From an uncultured Spirochaetales bacterium (lineage in GTDB: Bacteria > Spirochaetota > Spirochaetia > Sphaerochaetales > Sphaerochaetaceae), in NCBI GenBank assembly GCA_937902565.1, contig CALFMX010000164.1, positions 1 through 8,106 on the forward strand: a DNA stretch of 8,106 bases. The letters run 5' to 3'. The first letter of the stretch is position 1. Each line of letters begins with the position of its first letter. Below the pieces are notes generated by a model. It did no database searches and was not told the origin of the DNA. It saw only the letters and a list, made by a program, of their open reading frames with translations. The translations under genes were made by a program, and so were the position numbers. Positions 1 to 6,546 of this stretch are shown in pieces.

Positions 1-78
1 GGCGAGCGCATCGTCGAGCCCACGCTGCGCTCCTGGGCGCAGTCGCACCCCAGCGTGGGCGAGGTGCGCGGACGCGGC
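1..78 (+). CDS. Class III aminotransferase fragment (GabT-like), both ends missing
   Basis: Frame 1 from the first base reads GERIVEPTLRSW, then [12 protein letters not shown]. This resembles the region near the C-terminal domain of PLP-dependent class III aminotransferases (4-aminobutyrate or aspartate aminotransferase family), where a helix is followed by a conserved VRG-x-G turn and then normally a hydrophobic strand. After the last Gly (base 78) the frame turns into a Gly/Glu/Arg-rich run with no family likeness and stops at TAG 141-143, so the homology ends abruptly. The high GC and wording suggest an actinobacterial-type source, but that is inference from 26 residues. No catalytic lysine or PLP site lies within the fragment. 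It is probably foreign to the rest of the window, joined within 61-81. Confidence 0.5.
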
Positions 79-81
79 GAG
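61..81. other. Probable chimeric junction 1 (aminotransferase / fungal gene)
   Basis: On the plus strand these bases encode EVRGRG, the last residues that fit a class III aminotransferase. On the minus strand the same bases encode LAASAHL, the last residues that fit the fungal flavocytochrome b2 linker, where a conserved Trp-containing A-W-x-Y-Y-S segment would be expected next and is absent. About 20 bases are therefore compatible with both neighbours, as expected if an assembler crossed from one genome to another at a shared short word. Confidence 0.5.
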
Positions 82-603
82 GGTGAGGTCGGGGCTGCTG
101 AGGATGGAGGAAAGGGGGGGCGGCGTCGCCGGGTCTGCTGCTAGAGGGGATGCTGGCATGGCGGATGTTGTGGTGGGAGGTGTGCTGGCGTTGCTGACTT
201 GGGCTTCGCTGCCGCCTTGGACGACGGGGGTGTTGTCGTCGTCGGGCCCGGCGGGCGGCGGGAGGAGGGAACCCATGAGCTTTTCCTTGGGGAGCTGCTC
301 GATTATGTCCGGGGCGTGGACCGCGTCGAATACCTTTGTCGCGTTGGACCCGGCGCACCTGAGCAATACTGGATGCAACGAGTTAGCCTGGCCGTTTCTT
401 TCCTTTCCTCTTCATACTATGCCTTCCTCTGCTTCCGCTCCCCTCATGATTCTTTCTTTTGAATGGGGTTTTCGTGTTCTCATCTCGCCTGAGGAGGGGG
501 ATAACTCACCGGCTGAACCTCCAGGATGCTCGGCGACGAAATCGGTAATGTCCCACACCTTTTGATGCACGGCTATCCAGCAGTCCGCCTCGGTGTTGTG
601 CTT
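61..603 (-). CDS. Fungal flavocytochrome b2-like gene fragment, cytochrome b5 domain, two exons
   Basis: Exon 1 (about 603 to 510) encodes [12 protein letters not shown] and VWDITDF, then EHPGGSA. This is the first half of a cytochrome b5 heme-binding domain, with the axial His of HPGG at 526-528. Removing the intron 509-369 creates a Val codon across the splice, and exon 2 continues [20 protein letters not shown], then [12 protein letters not shown]. That matches the second half of the b5 fold, with the second heme His expected in the VHAPD segment. A Pro/Thr/Ala-rich linker follows, then [16 protein letters not shown], resembling the start of the FMN-dependent alpha-hydroxy-acid dehydrogenase domain. 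This order is typical of fungal L-lactate dehydrogenase (cytochrome b2), which passes electrons from lactate to cytochrome c. The FMN domain itself and the true start codon are missing. The fragment cannot belong to the bacterial genome around it. Family assignment is strong for cytochrome b5 and moderate for flavocytochrome b2. Confidence 0.8.
369..509 (-). other. Spliceosomal intron (fungal type, 141 nt)
   Basis: Read on the minus strand, the intron starts GTGAGT (509-504), has a fungal-type branch site CTAAC (386-382) 14 bases from its end, and finishes CAG (371-369). Splicing is phase 1: the G at 510 joins TA at 368-367 to make a Val codon, restoring an uninterrupted cytochrome b5 domain ([18 protein letters not shown]). 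Without splicing the frame runs into a stop at 411-409 and the domain is broken. The agreement of donor, branch site, acceptor and restored homology makes this a confident call. Confidence 0.85.
583..603. other. Probable chimeric junction 2 (fungal gene / bacterial yjbQ)
   Basis: On the minus strand these bases encode KHNTEAD. YjbQ proteins normally have a YxHN segment followed by an acidic, Asn-rich stretch (typically EDNADAH) here. Cytochrome b5 domains of fungal flavocytochromes begin with HNT-x-x-DCW at the same point. The text fits both families over about 21 bases, so the exact breakpoint cannot be placed more finely. Upstream is bacterial with a Shine-Dalgarno site, and downstream is intron-containing and eukaryotic. 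Confidence 0.7.
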
Positions 604-840
604 GTACTGCTCGTAGGGCAACTCCGGGGCAAGCTTTTCAAGCCACGTTTCGAAGTCCGCGTGCAGCCCCTTCTCGACGGCGTTTATGAAGACGCTTGCC
701 GAGATGTTCATCGCATTGACCAGGACAAGGCCCTCCCTGATCCCGCTCTCATTCACCGCCTCTTGGACGCTCTCTGTGATGTTGATCAAGCCGCGTCGTT
801 TGGGTAGGTGAAACCAAAGCTCCTTTCGATATGTCATCAT
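583..840 (-). CDS. yjbQ: YjbQ/UPF0047 family protein, 5' part only (truncated by chimeric join)
   Basis: The protein starts [10 protein letters not shown] and contains [20 protein letters not shown], ending [10 protein letters not shown]. This is the N-terminal 80 or so residues of the YjbQ (UPF0047) family, small proteins of about 130-140 residues with reported thiamin-phosphate-synthase side activity but no settled main role. The start is supported by AGGAGG (minus strand, 851-846) five bases before the ATG at 840. The C-terminal half, which carries the conserved acidic and His residues and the GPWEQI-type segment, is absent because the frame passes into a cytochrome b5 domain. The in-frame continuation to 412 (142 aa in total) is accidental: it runs into the fungal intron. 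The gene diverges from the EamA transporter. Confidence 0.75.
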
Positions 841-845
841 AGGCG

Positions 846-870
846 CCTCCTAAGTACCCATAGTATACCA
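846..870 (-). promoter_or_regulatory. Extended -10 promoter and RBS of yjbQ
   Basis: On the minus strand TGG-TATACT (870-862) forms an extended -10 element. No good -35 is visible 16-18 bases upstream. Transcription would begin near 855, just before the Shine-Dalgarno AGGAGG at 851-846. Confidence 0.4.
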
Positions 871-877
871 TGGCTCA

Positions 878-906
878 TTGCATACCACTAGTTTTGTCGC
901 TACACT
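878..906 (+). promoter_or_regulatory. Putative promoter of the EamA transporter gene
   Basis: TTGCAT (878-883) and TACACT (901-906) are separated by exactly 17 bases and match sigma-70-type hexamers at 4 of 6 positions each. The expected transcription start (about 913-915) coincides with the ATG at 915, so the mRNA may be leaderless. It lies back to back with the yjbQ promoter. Confidence 0.4.
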
Positions 907-914
907 CTGCCAAT

Positions 915-1820
915 ATGCAGGAAGCCCCACAACACAACCCACAGCTGCTCGGCCACCTGGCGGTCGTGGTCACCATCACCATCTGGGCTACGACCTACGT
1001 CCTCACCAAGTCGCTGCTCACCCGTCTCGTCCCCAGCCAGATCCTCGTCGTCCGATCAATCCTCGGCCTTGCAGTGTTGACGATCATCTCCCCCGGCAAG
1101 CTGGAGTATGCCAAGCCGATCGACCGTCTCTACATTGCCCTGGCAGGCTTCTGCGGCATCTTCCTCTACTACTTTTTGGAGAACACCGCCTTGCTCTACA
1201 CCAGCGCCACCAATGTGGGCGTCATCGTTGCCGCCGCCCCGTTCACCACGCTCTTGGCAAGCCGGATCTTCCTCAAGGAGGAGAAGCTCCGCCTCTCATA
1301 CTTTGCCGGCCTCGCCCTGTCGATGGGTGGAATCATCATCCTCACCGCCTCCGATGGTGCGGACCTTGGGGTCAACCCCTATGGGGATTTCCTTGCGCTC
1401 TTGGCAATCTGTGTCTGGGCCATCTACACGACCCTGACCCGGGTCATCGGGAGGAGTGGGTACCCCAACCTCAAGGTGACACGCACCATGTTCTTCTGGG
1501 GCCTGGTCGGCCACACCATAGCCCTCGTCGCCGGCGGCCACTCCCTTCCGATGCAGACCATCCTCGAGAAGGAGGTGCTCCTGCCGCTGCTCTTCCTCGG
1601 CCTGGTCGCCTCGGCCCTCTGCTTTGTCCTCTGGAACTATGGCCTGCGCTCCATCGGTCCGGTGAAGAGCTCCTTCTACCTCTACCTCAGCCCGGTCATC
1701 ACCATAGCGTTTGCCACCACCTTCCTCGGCGAGGCGTTCACCCTCCTCGACGGGGTGGGCACCGCCTTGACCCTCATGGGCCTGGTGATCAGCCAGTGGC
1801 GATTCAAGCCGAAAGAATAG
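915..1820 (+). CDS. EamA/DMT-superfamily transporter, 301 aa
   Basis: This is an inner-membrane permease of the drug/metabolite transporter superfamily, most likely exporting a small metabolite. The substrate cannot be read from sequence. It has ten predicted membrane segments arranged as two EamA repeats (about residues 12-145 and 155-295). Repeat 1 shows the hallmark NTALLYTSATNVGVIVAAAP (about 90-109) followed by LLASRIFLKEE. Repeat 2 has FYLYLSPVITIAFATTFLGE (254-273). The length is normal for the family. The start at 915 is chosen because it places the first membrane segment directly after a short hydrophilic N-terminus and sits under the promoter hexamers. An in-frame ATG at 870 would add 15 residues but overlaps the promoter region. 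Neither start has a Shine-Dalgarno site. The next gene begins 39 bases downstream with its own possible promoter. Confidence 0.9.
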   Translation: MQEAPQHNPQLLGHLAVVVTITIWATTYVLTKSLLTRLVPSQILVVRSILGLAVLTIISPGKLEYAKPIDRLYIALAGFCGIFLYYFLENTALLYTSATNVGVIVAAAPFTTLLASRIFLKEEKLRLSYFAGLALSMGGIIILTASDGADLGVNPYGDFLALLAICVWAIYTTLTRVIGRSGYPNLKVTRTMFFWGLVGHTIALVAGGHSLPMQTILEKEVLLPLLFLGLVASALCFVLWNYGLRSIGPVKSSFYLYLSPVITIAFATTFLGEAFTLLDGVGTALTLMGLVISQWRFKPKE

Positions 1821-1821
1821 C

Positions 1822-1850
1822 TGTACAAAATACTATACAAGTGTTACTCT
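1822..1850 (+). promoter_or_regulatory. Weak putative promoter of the radical SAM gene
   Basis: TGTACA (1822-1827), 17 bases, TACTCT (1845-1850), then 9 bases to the ATG at 1860. The match to consensus is weak (4/6 and 3/6). An alternative -10 is TATACA at 1834-1839. There is no Shine-Dalgarno site before 1860, so either choice implies a leaderless or very short leader mRNA. Confidence 0.25.
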
Positions 1851-1859
1851 TTCCCTACG

Positions 1860-3008
1860 ATGGATACCCAGGGAAAGCTCGACATCCTCAGCCGGGATGC
1901 CCAATACGACCTCAGTTGTGCCTGTGCCACCAACAATCCGGCCGAACACCGCAGGCGGGGCAACGACGGTTCCTCGTGGCTCTATCCGGTGACCACGGCC
2001 AGCGGCGGGGCGGGCATCATGCTCAAGACGCTGATGGGGAACCGCTGCGCCAATGACTGCCGCTACTGTCCGCTGAGGGAGAACCAGGACTTCCGCCCTG
2101 TGGCCCTTGGGGCAGAGGAGGTCGCCTCCTTCTTCTATGACCTGCAGCGAAAGCGAGGCCTCATCGGGATCTTCCTCTCCAGTGCGGTGCTCTCCTCCCC
2201 GGACAAGACGATGCAGTTGCTCGTCGATGCCGCAAGGATCCTGCGGGTGCGCTACCGCTACCGGGGCTTCATCCACCTCAAGGTCATCCCCGGCTGCTCC
2301 CTCTCGGCGATTGATGAGGCGCTCACCTATGCCTCGGCCCTCTCGATCAACATCGAGGTCCCCTCAGCCGATCACTTTGCAAAGCTCTCAACTGACCAGG
2401 ACTACCAGCGGGACATCATGGCCCCGCTGCACTACCTCTCTGGCCAGACAGCCGTCGGCATGCCCCATGCGAAGGTGGGAATCAGCAGCCAGTTCATCGT
2501 CGGGGCAAGCGATGAGGATGACCGGGAGATCCTTTCAAGTGTGAGTGACCTCTACAGTGGGCTGGGGGTAGGGCGGGTCTACTTCAGCGCCTATCAACGC
2601 GGCCTCGGGGAGGCCTCCATCCCCGGGGAGCAGGTGGCGGTCAAGGAGCCCGATCTCTTTGGCGCCGAGACCTCCTCCTCCCACCTGATGAGGGAGCATC
2701 GCCTCTACCAGGCGGAGTGGCTCCTCAGGACCTACGGTTTTGCCATCCAGGAGCTCCCCTTCCTCCCCGATGGCAGGCTCAGCCTGGAGAAGGACCCCAA
2801 GCTCATGTGGGCGGAGGCGAACCCCCACCGCTTCCCCCTCTCGGTGAACCGCGCCAGCCGGGAGGACCTGCTCCGCGTCCCGGGCATCGGGCCGGCGTGG
2901 GCTACCCGGATCATCGCCACCCGGCGCTCGGGGCGGATCTGCTCGATCCATGACATCGGCATGGGGCCACGCCTCCTCTCGAAGGCGGGGCGCTATCTTA
3001 CGCTCTAG
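1860..3008 (+). CDS. Radical SAM protein, putative DNA modification/repair family, with HhH
   Basis: This 382-residue protein belongs to the radical SAM family annotated as putative DNA modification/repair protein (TIGR03916 type), whose reaction is unknown. The N-terminus has KLDILSRDAQYDLSCACATN, resembling that family's opening with its conserved Cys. The 4Fe-4S site is CANDCRYC (Cys63, Cys67, Cys70), the CxxxCxxC that binds the cluster and SAM. Further family-like segments are GIFLSSAVL (103-111), FIHLKVIPG (137-145), SSQFIVGASDED (209-220), YFSAYQ (241-246) and LYQAEWLLRTYGF (282-294). The C-terminus holds a helix-hairpin-helix (about 329-355, core VPGIGP at 340-345), a non-sequence-specific DNA-binding element that supports a nucleic-acid role. 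The family is usually paired with a uracil-DNA-glycosylase-like partner gene, which is not next to it here. The product is probably cytoplasmic and oxygen sensitive. Confidence 0.88.
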   Translation: MDTQGKLDILSRDAQYDLSCACATNNPAEHRRRGNDGSSWLYPVTTASGGAGIMLKTLMGNRCANDCRYCPLRENQDFRPVALGAEEVASFFYDLQRKRGLIGIFLSSAVLSSPDKTMQLLVDAARILRVRYRYRGFIHLKVIPGCSLSAIDEALTYASALSINIEVPSADHFAKLSTDQDYQRDIMAPLHYLSGQTAVGMPHAKVGISSQFIVGASDEDDREILSSVSDLYSGLGVGRVYFSAYQRGLGEASIPGEQVAVKEPDLFGAETSSSHLMREHRLYQAEWLLRTYGFAIQELPFLPDGRLSLEKDPKLMWAEANPHRFPLSVNRASREDLLRVPGIGPAWATRIIATRRSGRICSIHDIGMGPRLLSKAGRYLTL

Positions 3009-3015
3009 ATGATGC

Positions 3016-3044
3016 TTGTTGACCCTGGGTAAAAACCATACAAT
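3016..3044 (+). promoter_or_regulatory. Putative promoter of the MFS transporter gene (leaderless)
   Basis: TTGTTG (3016-3021), a 17-base spacer, and TACAAT (3039-3044) are followed by only 6 bases before the ATG at 3051. Transcription would start at or next to the A of the start codon. No ribosome binding site is present, so this is the clearest leaderless arrangement in the window. Confidence 0.5.
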
Positions 3045-3050
3045 GGGCGC

Positions 3051-4208
3051 ATGCTCAGCCTCACCCTCTCCTTCTTTTCATTCTACTGCATCACGGCGGT
3101 GGTGAGCCCCTATCTGCCGGTGATGGTCCATAACCTCGGGTACTCCTACAAGATGACGGGCGCGTTGCTCGCCCTCTACGAGGTGGCAGCCATCGTAGGC
3201 CCGCTCCTTGTAGCCATGTGGATCGACAAGAGCGGACGGATGAAGCGTTCGGTACTGCTGTGCACCATCCTCTCGATGGCAGGGATGGCGCTTCTGATGT
3301 TCAGCACCTCAACCTCCTCGGCCGCCCTTGCCCTGGTGCTCTTTGCCCTGACCTATCGCTCCATCATGCCGGCGATGGATAGCTATGCGAACAACCATTT
3401 TGACGGGAATCCGAGCCAATACTCCCTGGTCCGCTCTGTGGGGACAGCCGGTTTCATCCTCTTCTCCCTCTTCTTTGCTGCAACACAGAGGCCTGACCTG
3501 AAGGACAACGTGGACATCGGCAGGTGGGCCCTCATCTGCACCCTCGTCTTCGCTCTCTTCGTCTTCACGTGGAAGAGTGAACCCAGGCAATCCCGGGTGC
3601 TGGTCACCGCAGCGGGTGAGGGGAGGCCCTGGTATGACCGCGCCTTCATCGTCGGTATGGTCATCATCGCCCTCAACCGGTTCAGCCACTCGGCGGTGAC
3701 GAGCTTTTTCTCCCTCTTCCTCGTAGAGGAGGTGGGGAGCAACGCCATAAGCTTGATGAGTGCCATCAGTGCAGGCAGCGAGTTTTTCGCCATGATTGGG
3801 GCAGGAATCCTGCTGCAGAGGAAGCGGGTGCTGCCCTACCATCTCTTCCTTGCCAGTGGCCTGGCGATGGTGGCCCGCCTCCTCATCTACGCCCTCTTTC
3901 CCAGTTTCAGGGGTGTGGTGGTCGCCCAGTTGCTGCACAGCCTTGCCTACGGCGCCTTCCACCCGGCGGCGATCTTCTTTGTCGCACGGCGGGTGCGGCG
4001 GGAGCGACGGACCCTGGGCATGTCAATCTATGCCTCATTGGGCACTGGCCTCCCATCGGTGGTAGGCACCCTGCTCGGCGGGGCCATCGTTGACCACTAT
4101 GGGTATGCGACGCTGTTCACCACGTATGCAGGTGTTGCGACGCTCTCGTTGGTAGTGGCCCTGCTCTTTTCAAGGACGATGCACCAGCCTCCCCTCGAGG
4201 AGGTCTGA
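3051..4208 (+). CDS. Major facilitator superfamily transporter, 12 TM, 385 aa
   Basis: This is an integral inner-membrane protein with about twelve hydrophobic segments in two six-helix halves separated by a charged loop around residues 175-200. The first helix starts at residue 2 (LSLTLSFFSFYCITAVVSPY). The loop between helices 2 and 3 carries MWIDKSGRMKRS (about 56-67), the typical MFS D-x-x-G-R-x-x-R signature. The second half repeats a related basic loop, RRVRRERRTLG (about 315-325). It resembles the MFS-like group that includes HsrA and nucleoside:H+ symporter-type permeases. The substrate and direction of transport cannot be told. The gene stands alone, with a promoter close to its ATG and 61 bases to the next start. 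The length is normal. Confidence 0.88.
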   Translation: MLSLTLSFFSFYCITAVVSPYLPVMVHNLGYSYKMTGALLALYEVAAIVGPLLVAMWIDKSGRMKRSVLLCTILSMAGMALLMFSTSTSSAALALVLFALTYRSIMPAMDSYANNHFDGNPSQYSLVRSVGTAGFILFSLFFAATQRPDLKDNVDIGRWALICTLVFALFVFTWKSEPRQSRVLVTAAGEGRPWYDRAFIVGMVIIALNRFSHSAVTSFFSLFLVEEVGSNAISLMSAISAGSEFFAMIGAGILLQRKRVLPYHLFLASGLAMVARLLIYALFPSFRGVVVAQLLHSLAYGAFHPAAIFFVARRVRRERRTLGMSIYASLGTGLPSVVGTLLGGAIVDHYGYATLFTTYAGVATLSLVVALLFSRTMHQPPLEEV

Positions 4209-4223
4209 CCCCACTTTGTCAGT

Positions 4224-4263
4224 TTGATAGGAATGCGAAGATATGCTATGCTCGAACAGGAGG
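4224..4263 (+). promoter_or_regulatory. Putative promoter and RBS of the three-gene operon
   Basis: TTGATA (4224-4229), 17 bases, TATGCT (4247-4252), then the Shine-Dalgarno AGGAGG (4258-4263) six bases before GTG at 4270. The ribosome site decides the start: an upstream in-frame ATG at 4243 lies inside the promoter and has no ribosome site. The predicted transcript start (about 4259) would leave a very short leader. Confidence 0.45.
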
Positions 4264-4269
4264 TGCACA

Positions 4270-6546
4270 GTGAGAGAACGAGATAGTTGGCAGCTGTTGT
4301 CCATCGGGGAAATCCCCCTTGAAAAGGTCCAGAAGAACCTCCGTGAGCTCACAACCTTCATGAACACCAACGTCGAGGTCATCAGGTCGATCTTCCGCTC
4401 CTGCCACCCCCTCTCGATCCTCGATGCCATCGGGACCGAGTCCGTCGATACCAACCTCTCACAGCAGGAGAAGGAGCAGCGTTCGGCGTTCATCTCCTAC
4501 CTGGCAACCCTTCTTCCCTATGCCCGCATCGACCACCCCCTCTATACCGAGTTGCCGGCCAAGGAGTACCGGCGCCTGCTGCAGAGCTTCGACGAACTTG
4601 AACGCAAGACGGTGCGCTATATCGACAACACCGCCCTGCGCCTGCGCAGTGAGGGGACCATACGGGGCGACAGCCTCATGCTCGCCTACCAGCAGGAGGC
4701 GCTCTCCTTCATCGCCCCTGACTGTGGAATCTCCACCGATGTCCAGTACCGCGCCCTCCAGTATCGCCTCCAGCCCTTCAACACCCTCATCGCCGAGGTC
4801 TTTCCCGCCAAGCTCGATGGCCTGCTCCAGGCCTTCAAGACCCTCGCCGAGCGGGAGCCTGTCATTCGTTCGGACTGGGAGGTGGTCGGGACCACCGAAC
4901 TGAACGAGTACGATGCCCACCTGCTCAGCACCGATATGGGGAGCCTGGCGTGGGAGGAGGAGAGCCACCTCCTCATAGACGGCAAAGCCACCGCCTCGCG
5001 CCCCTTCAGCCGCCTGAGGGCGACCTACTACTGCCTCGATGGCAAGCGGTTGCTGAGAGAGGGGTATGCCGTTATCAAGGAGGCGGTGTGCCGTTCAAGC
5101 GGGGAGCACGCATCCCGCTGGGAGGAGATCGAGCGGTCCCGTAGCCGGCTGCTACCGATCACCTTCTTCACCGCGATCTTCTCCACCATGGATTGGCAGC
5201 GAGACTATGAGATTGGGGGCGGGGTCGTGGATGCCTGCTTTGAACGGGGAGACCAGCGGGTGCTGGTGCAGTTGCCCTGGGCGGACCATAGCTGTGCACC
5301 CCTCAACCCCATAGCAGAGAGCGAGCGGGCCGCCGAGCGCCTGAAGGAGGCGATGGCCAAGGAGGCCCTGGTCACCGAAAGCGGGGAGCGTGCCATCATC
5401 ATCGACTGCCGTGACCGTATTTCATACCCGCTGATTGCCGATAACAAGGTCCTCTACATCAGTTTCTTCCAGCTGGCCGCCATTGGTACGACCTGGGAGG
5501 GGGTGACCGCCATAAAGGACCAGTTGGGCCTGGGATTCACCCCGCCCGTCGATGATGAAGAGGATGATGAGGAGCCGCAGTTGGAGATGGAGGATGTCTC
5601 GCCGGCCATCGGGTCGTCATACTTCACCTCGATGTTCCTCGATGCGACGCCCCGCGACAGTGATGACGAGGATGAGGAGGCCGCTGACGAGATATTCAGC
5701 TTCGCCGAGCAACCCTCGCTCTTCGACTTCGATGATGAGAACATCTTCTCCTTCGACCACGAACGGGAGGATGATGATGCCGATGATGACTATGAGTACG
5801 AGAGCGAAGCGTACCAGACCATCGAAATGCAAGAGATTGGTGAGGATTTCGGGGTCCAGGATGAAACACTGAGCGCCGCGGACGAGGAGATGGAGAGCGG
5901 TTCGCTTGACGGGGATGTCACCTACTACGGAGCGAGCGAGGATGACGATGATGCCGACGAACTGCTGGATATGATCGAGGAGCCACAACCACCGCTGAGC
6001 CGGTTCATCCTCGCTGATGTGGTCTCCCGGGCCTCCGAGGCCGCTGAGAAGAAGGAGGCGGCACTCTCCTTGCCCTCGAGCGTCGACCTTTCGAGGCGTG
6101 CCGAACTCGACCCATCCCTTCCCCCGACGATCGGGGAGATCATCATCCATCTCAGTGCCATCGAGGGCAGTGCCTTCGCGGCCTTTGTGGATGAGAGGGA
6201 CGAGCAGTTGCTCAGCGAGACGGCATCCCTGATCGAGGAGGCGAAGCGGGCCCAGCGCCTCGATGGACGGGACAAGATGTTCAGCGTCCCGGGCCTCGAT
6301 TTGACCATCGTCGTCGCCGATGGCCAGGGAGATGCCATGAACGCCTGGAATCGACGCAATAGCGTCGGTGCGATGATGTACCTGCAGAAGAAGCCCTACT
6401 GGAGCATGTTGCAACTCGAATATGACAAGGCGGGAAACCTCTCGGGAGTCGATGAGCGGATCATCAGCGCCAAGGAGTTCTCCACCTCCGATTGGAAGTA
6501 TGTGACAAGCCTCGCCGAGCGAATCTTGGAGAAGAGAAGGACATAA
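4270..6546 (+). CDS. Uncharacterised 758-aa protein with acidic central tract
   Basis: I do not recognise a family. Starting from GTG 4270 (AGGAGG six bases upstream) the protein has three parts. Residues 1 to about 420 are mixed alpha/beta-looking, begin with RERDSWQLLSIGEIPLEKV, and include RAIIIDCRDRISYPLI and KVLYISFFQLAAIG near the end. Residues 428-571 form a low-complexity acidic tract, with about 60 Asp/Glu in 144, two Arg and no Lys. Residues 572-758 form a second folded-looking part with FSVPGLDLTIVVADGQGDAM and YLQKKPYWSMLQLEYDKAG. No signal peptide or membrane helix is evident, so it is probably cytoplasmic. The stop overlaps the next start (TAATG), so it is translationally linked to the phosphatase genes. 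The two folded ends held apart by an acidic linker could suggest a scaffold or a regulator, but nothing in the sequence proves a function. Confidence 0.85.
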   Translation: MRERDSWQLLSIGEIPLEKVQKNLRELTTFMNTNVEVIRSIFRSCHPLSILDAIGTESVDTNLSQQEKEQRSAFISYLATLLPYARIDHPLYTELPAKEYRRLLQSFDELERKTVRYIDNTALRLRSEGTIRGDSLMLAYQQEALSFIAPDCGISTDVQYRALQYRLQPFNTLIAEVFPAKLDGLLQAFKTLAEREPVIRSDWEVVGTTELNEYDAHLLSTDMGSLAWEEESHLLIDGKATASRPFSRLRATYYCLDGKRLLREGYAVIKEAVCRSSGEHASRWEEIERSRSRLLPITFFTAIFSTMDWQRDYEIGGGVVDACFERGDQRVLVQLPWADHSCAPLNPIAESERAAERLKEAMAKEALVTESGERAIIIDCRDRISYPLIADNKVLYISFFQLAAIGTTWEGVTAIKDQLGLGFTPPVDDEEDDEEPQLEMEDVSPAIGSSYFTSMFLDATPRDSDDEDEEAADEIFSFAEQPSLFDFDDENIFSFDHEREDDDADDDYEYESEAYQTIEMQEIGEDFGVQDETLSAADEEMESGSLDGDVTYYGASEDDDDADELLDMIEEPQPPLSRFILADVVSRASEAAEKKEAALSLPSSVDLSRRAELDPSLPPTIGEIIIHLSAIEGSAFAAFVDERDEQLLSETASLIEEAKRAQRLDGRDKMFSVPGLDLTIVVADGQGDAMNAWNRRNSVGAMMYLQKKPYWSMLQLEYDKAGNLSGVDERIISAKEFSTSDWKYVTSLAERILEKRRT
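5551..5982 (+). other. Acidic low-complexity coding tract (residues 428-571)
   Basis: This stretch is rich in GAT/GAC/GAG codons, including several GATGATGA-like runs, and encodes a probably disordered Asp/Glu linker. It contains two IFSF motifs, at residues 475-478 and 492-495, flanking SLFDFDDEN. These motifs use different codons for Ile and Ser (ATA/AGC and ATC/TCC), so the repeat is not a simple recent copy of DNA. Confidence 0.7.

Noticed and set aside
83..565. Plus-strand open frame of 160 codons
   Set aside because: It is the antisense of the fungal exons and intron, has no ribosome site and no family likeness. The minus-strand reading explains the region better.
412..582. C-terminal half of the 142-aa minus-strand frame as a genuine part of YjbQ
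   Set aside because: It encodes a cytochrome b5 segment and then translates a eukaryotic intron, so it is not a real bacterial protein end.
878..2056. Plus-strand open frame of 392 codons overlapping the EamA and radical SAM genes
   Set aside because: It gives a His/Pro/Arg-rich translation typical of an out-of-frame GC-rich sequence and spans two real genes.
5551..5982. GATGATGA runs as a tandem DNA repeat or CRISPR-like array
   Set aside because: There is no regular period or spacer. The runs are Asp/Glu codons in an acidic coding tract.
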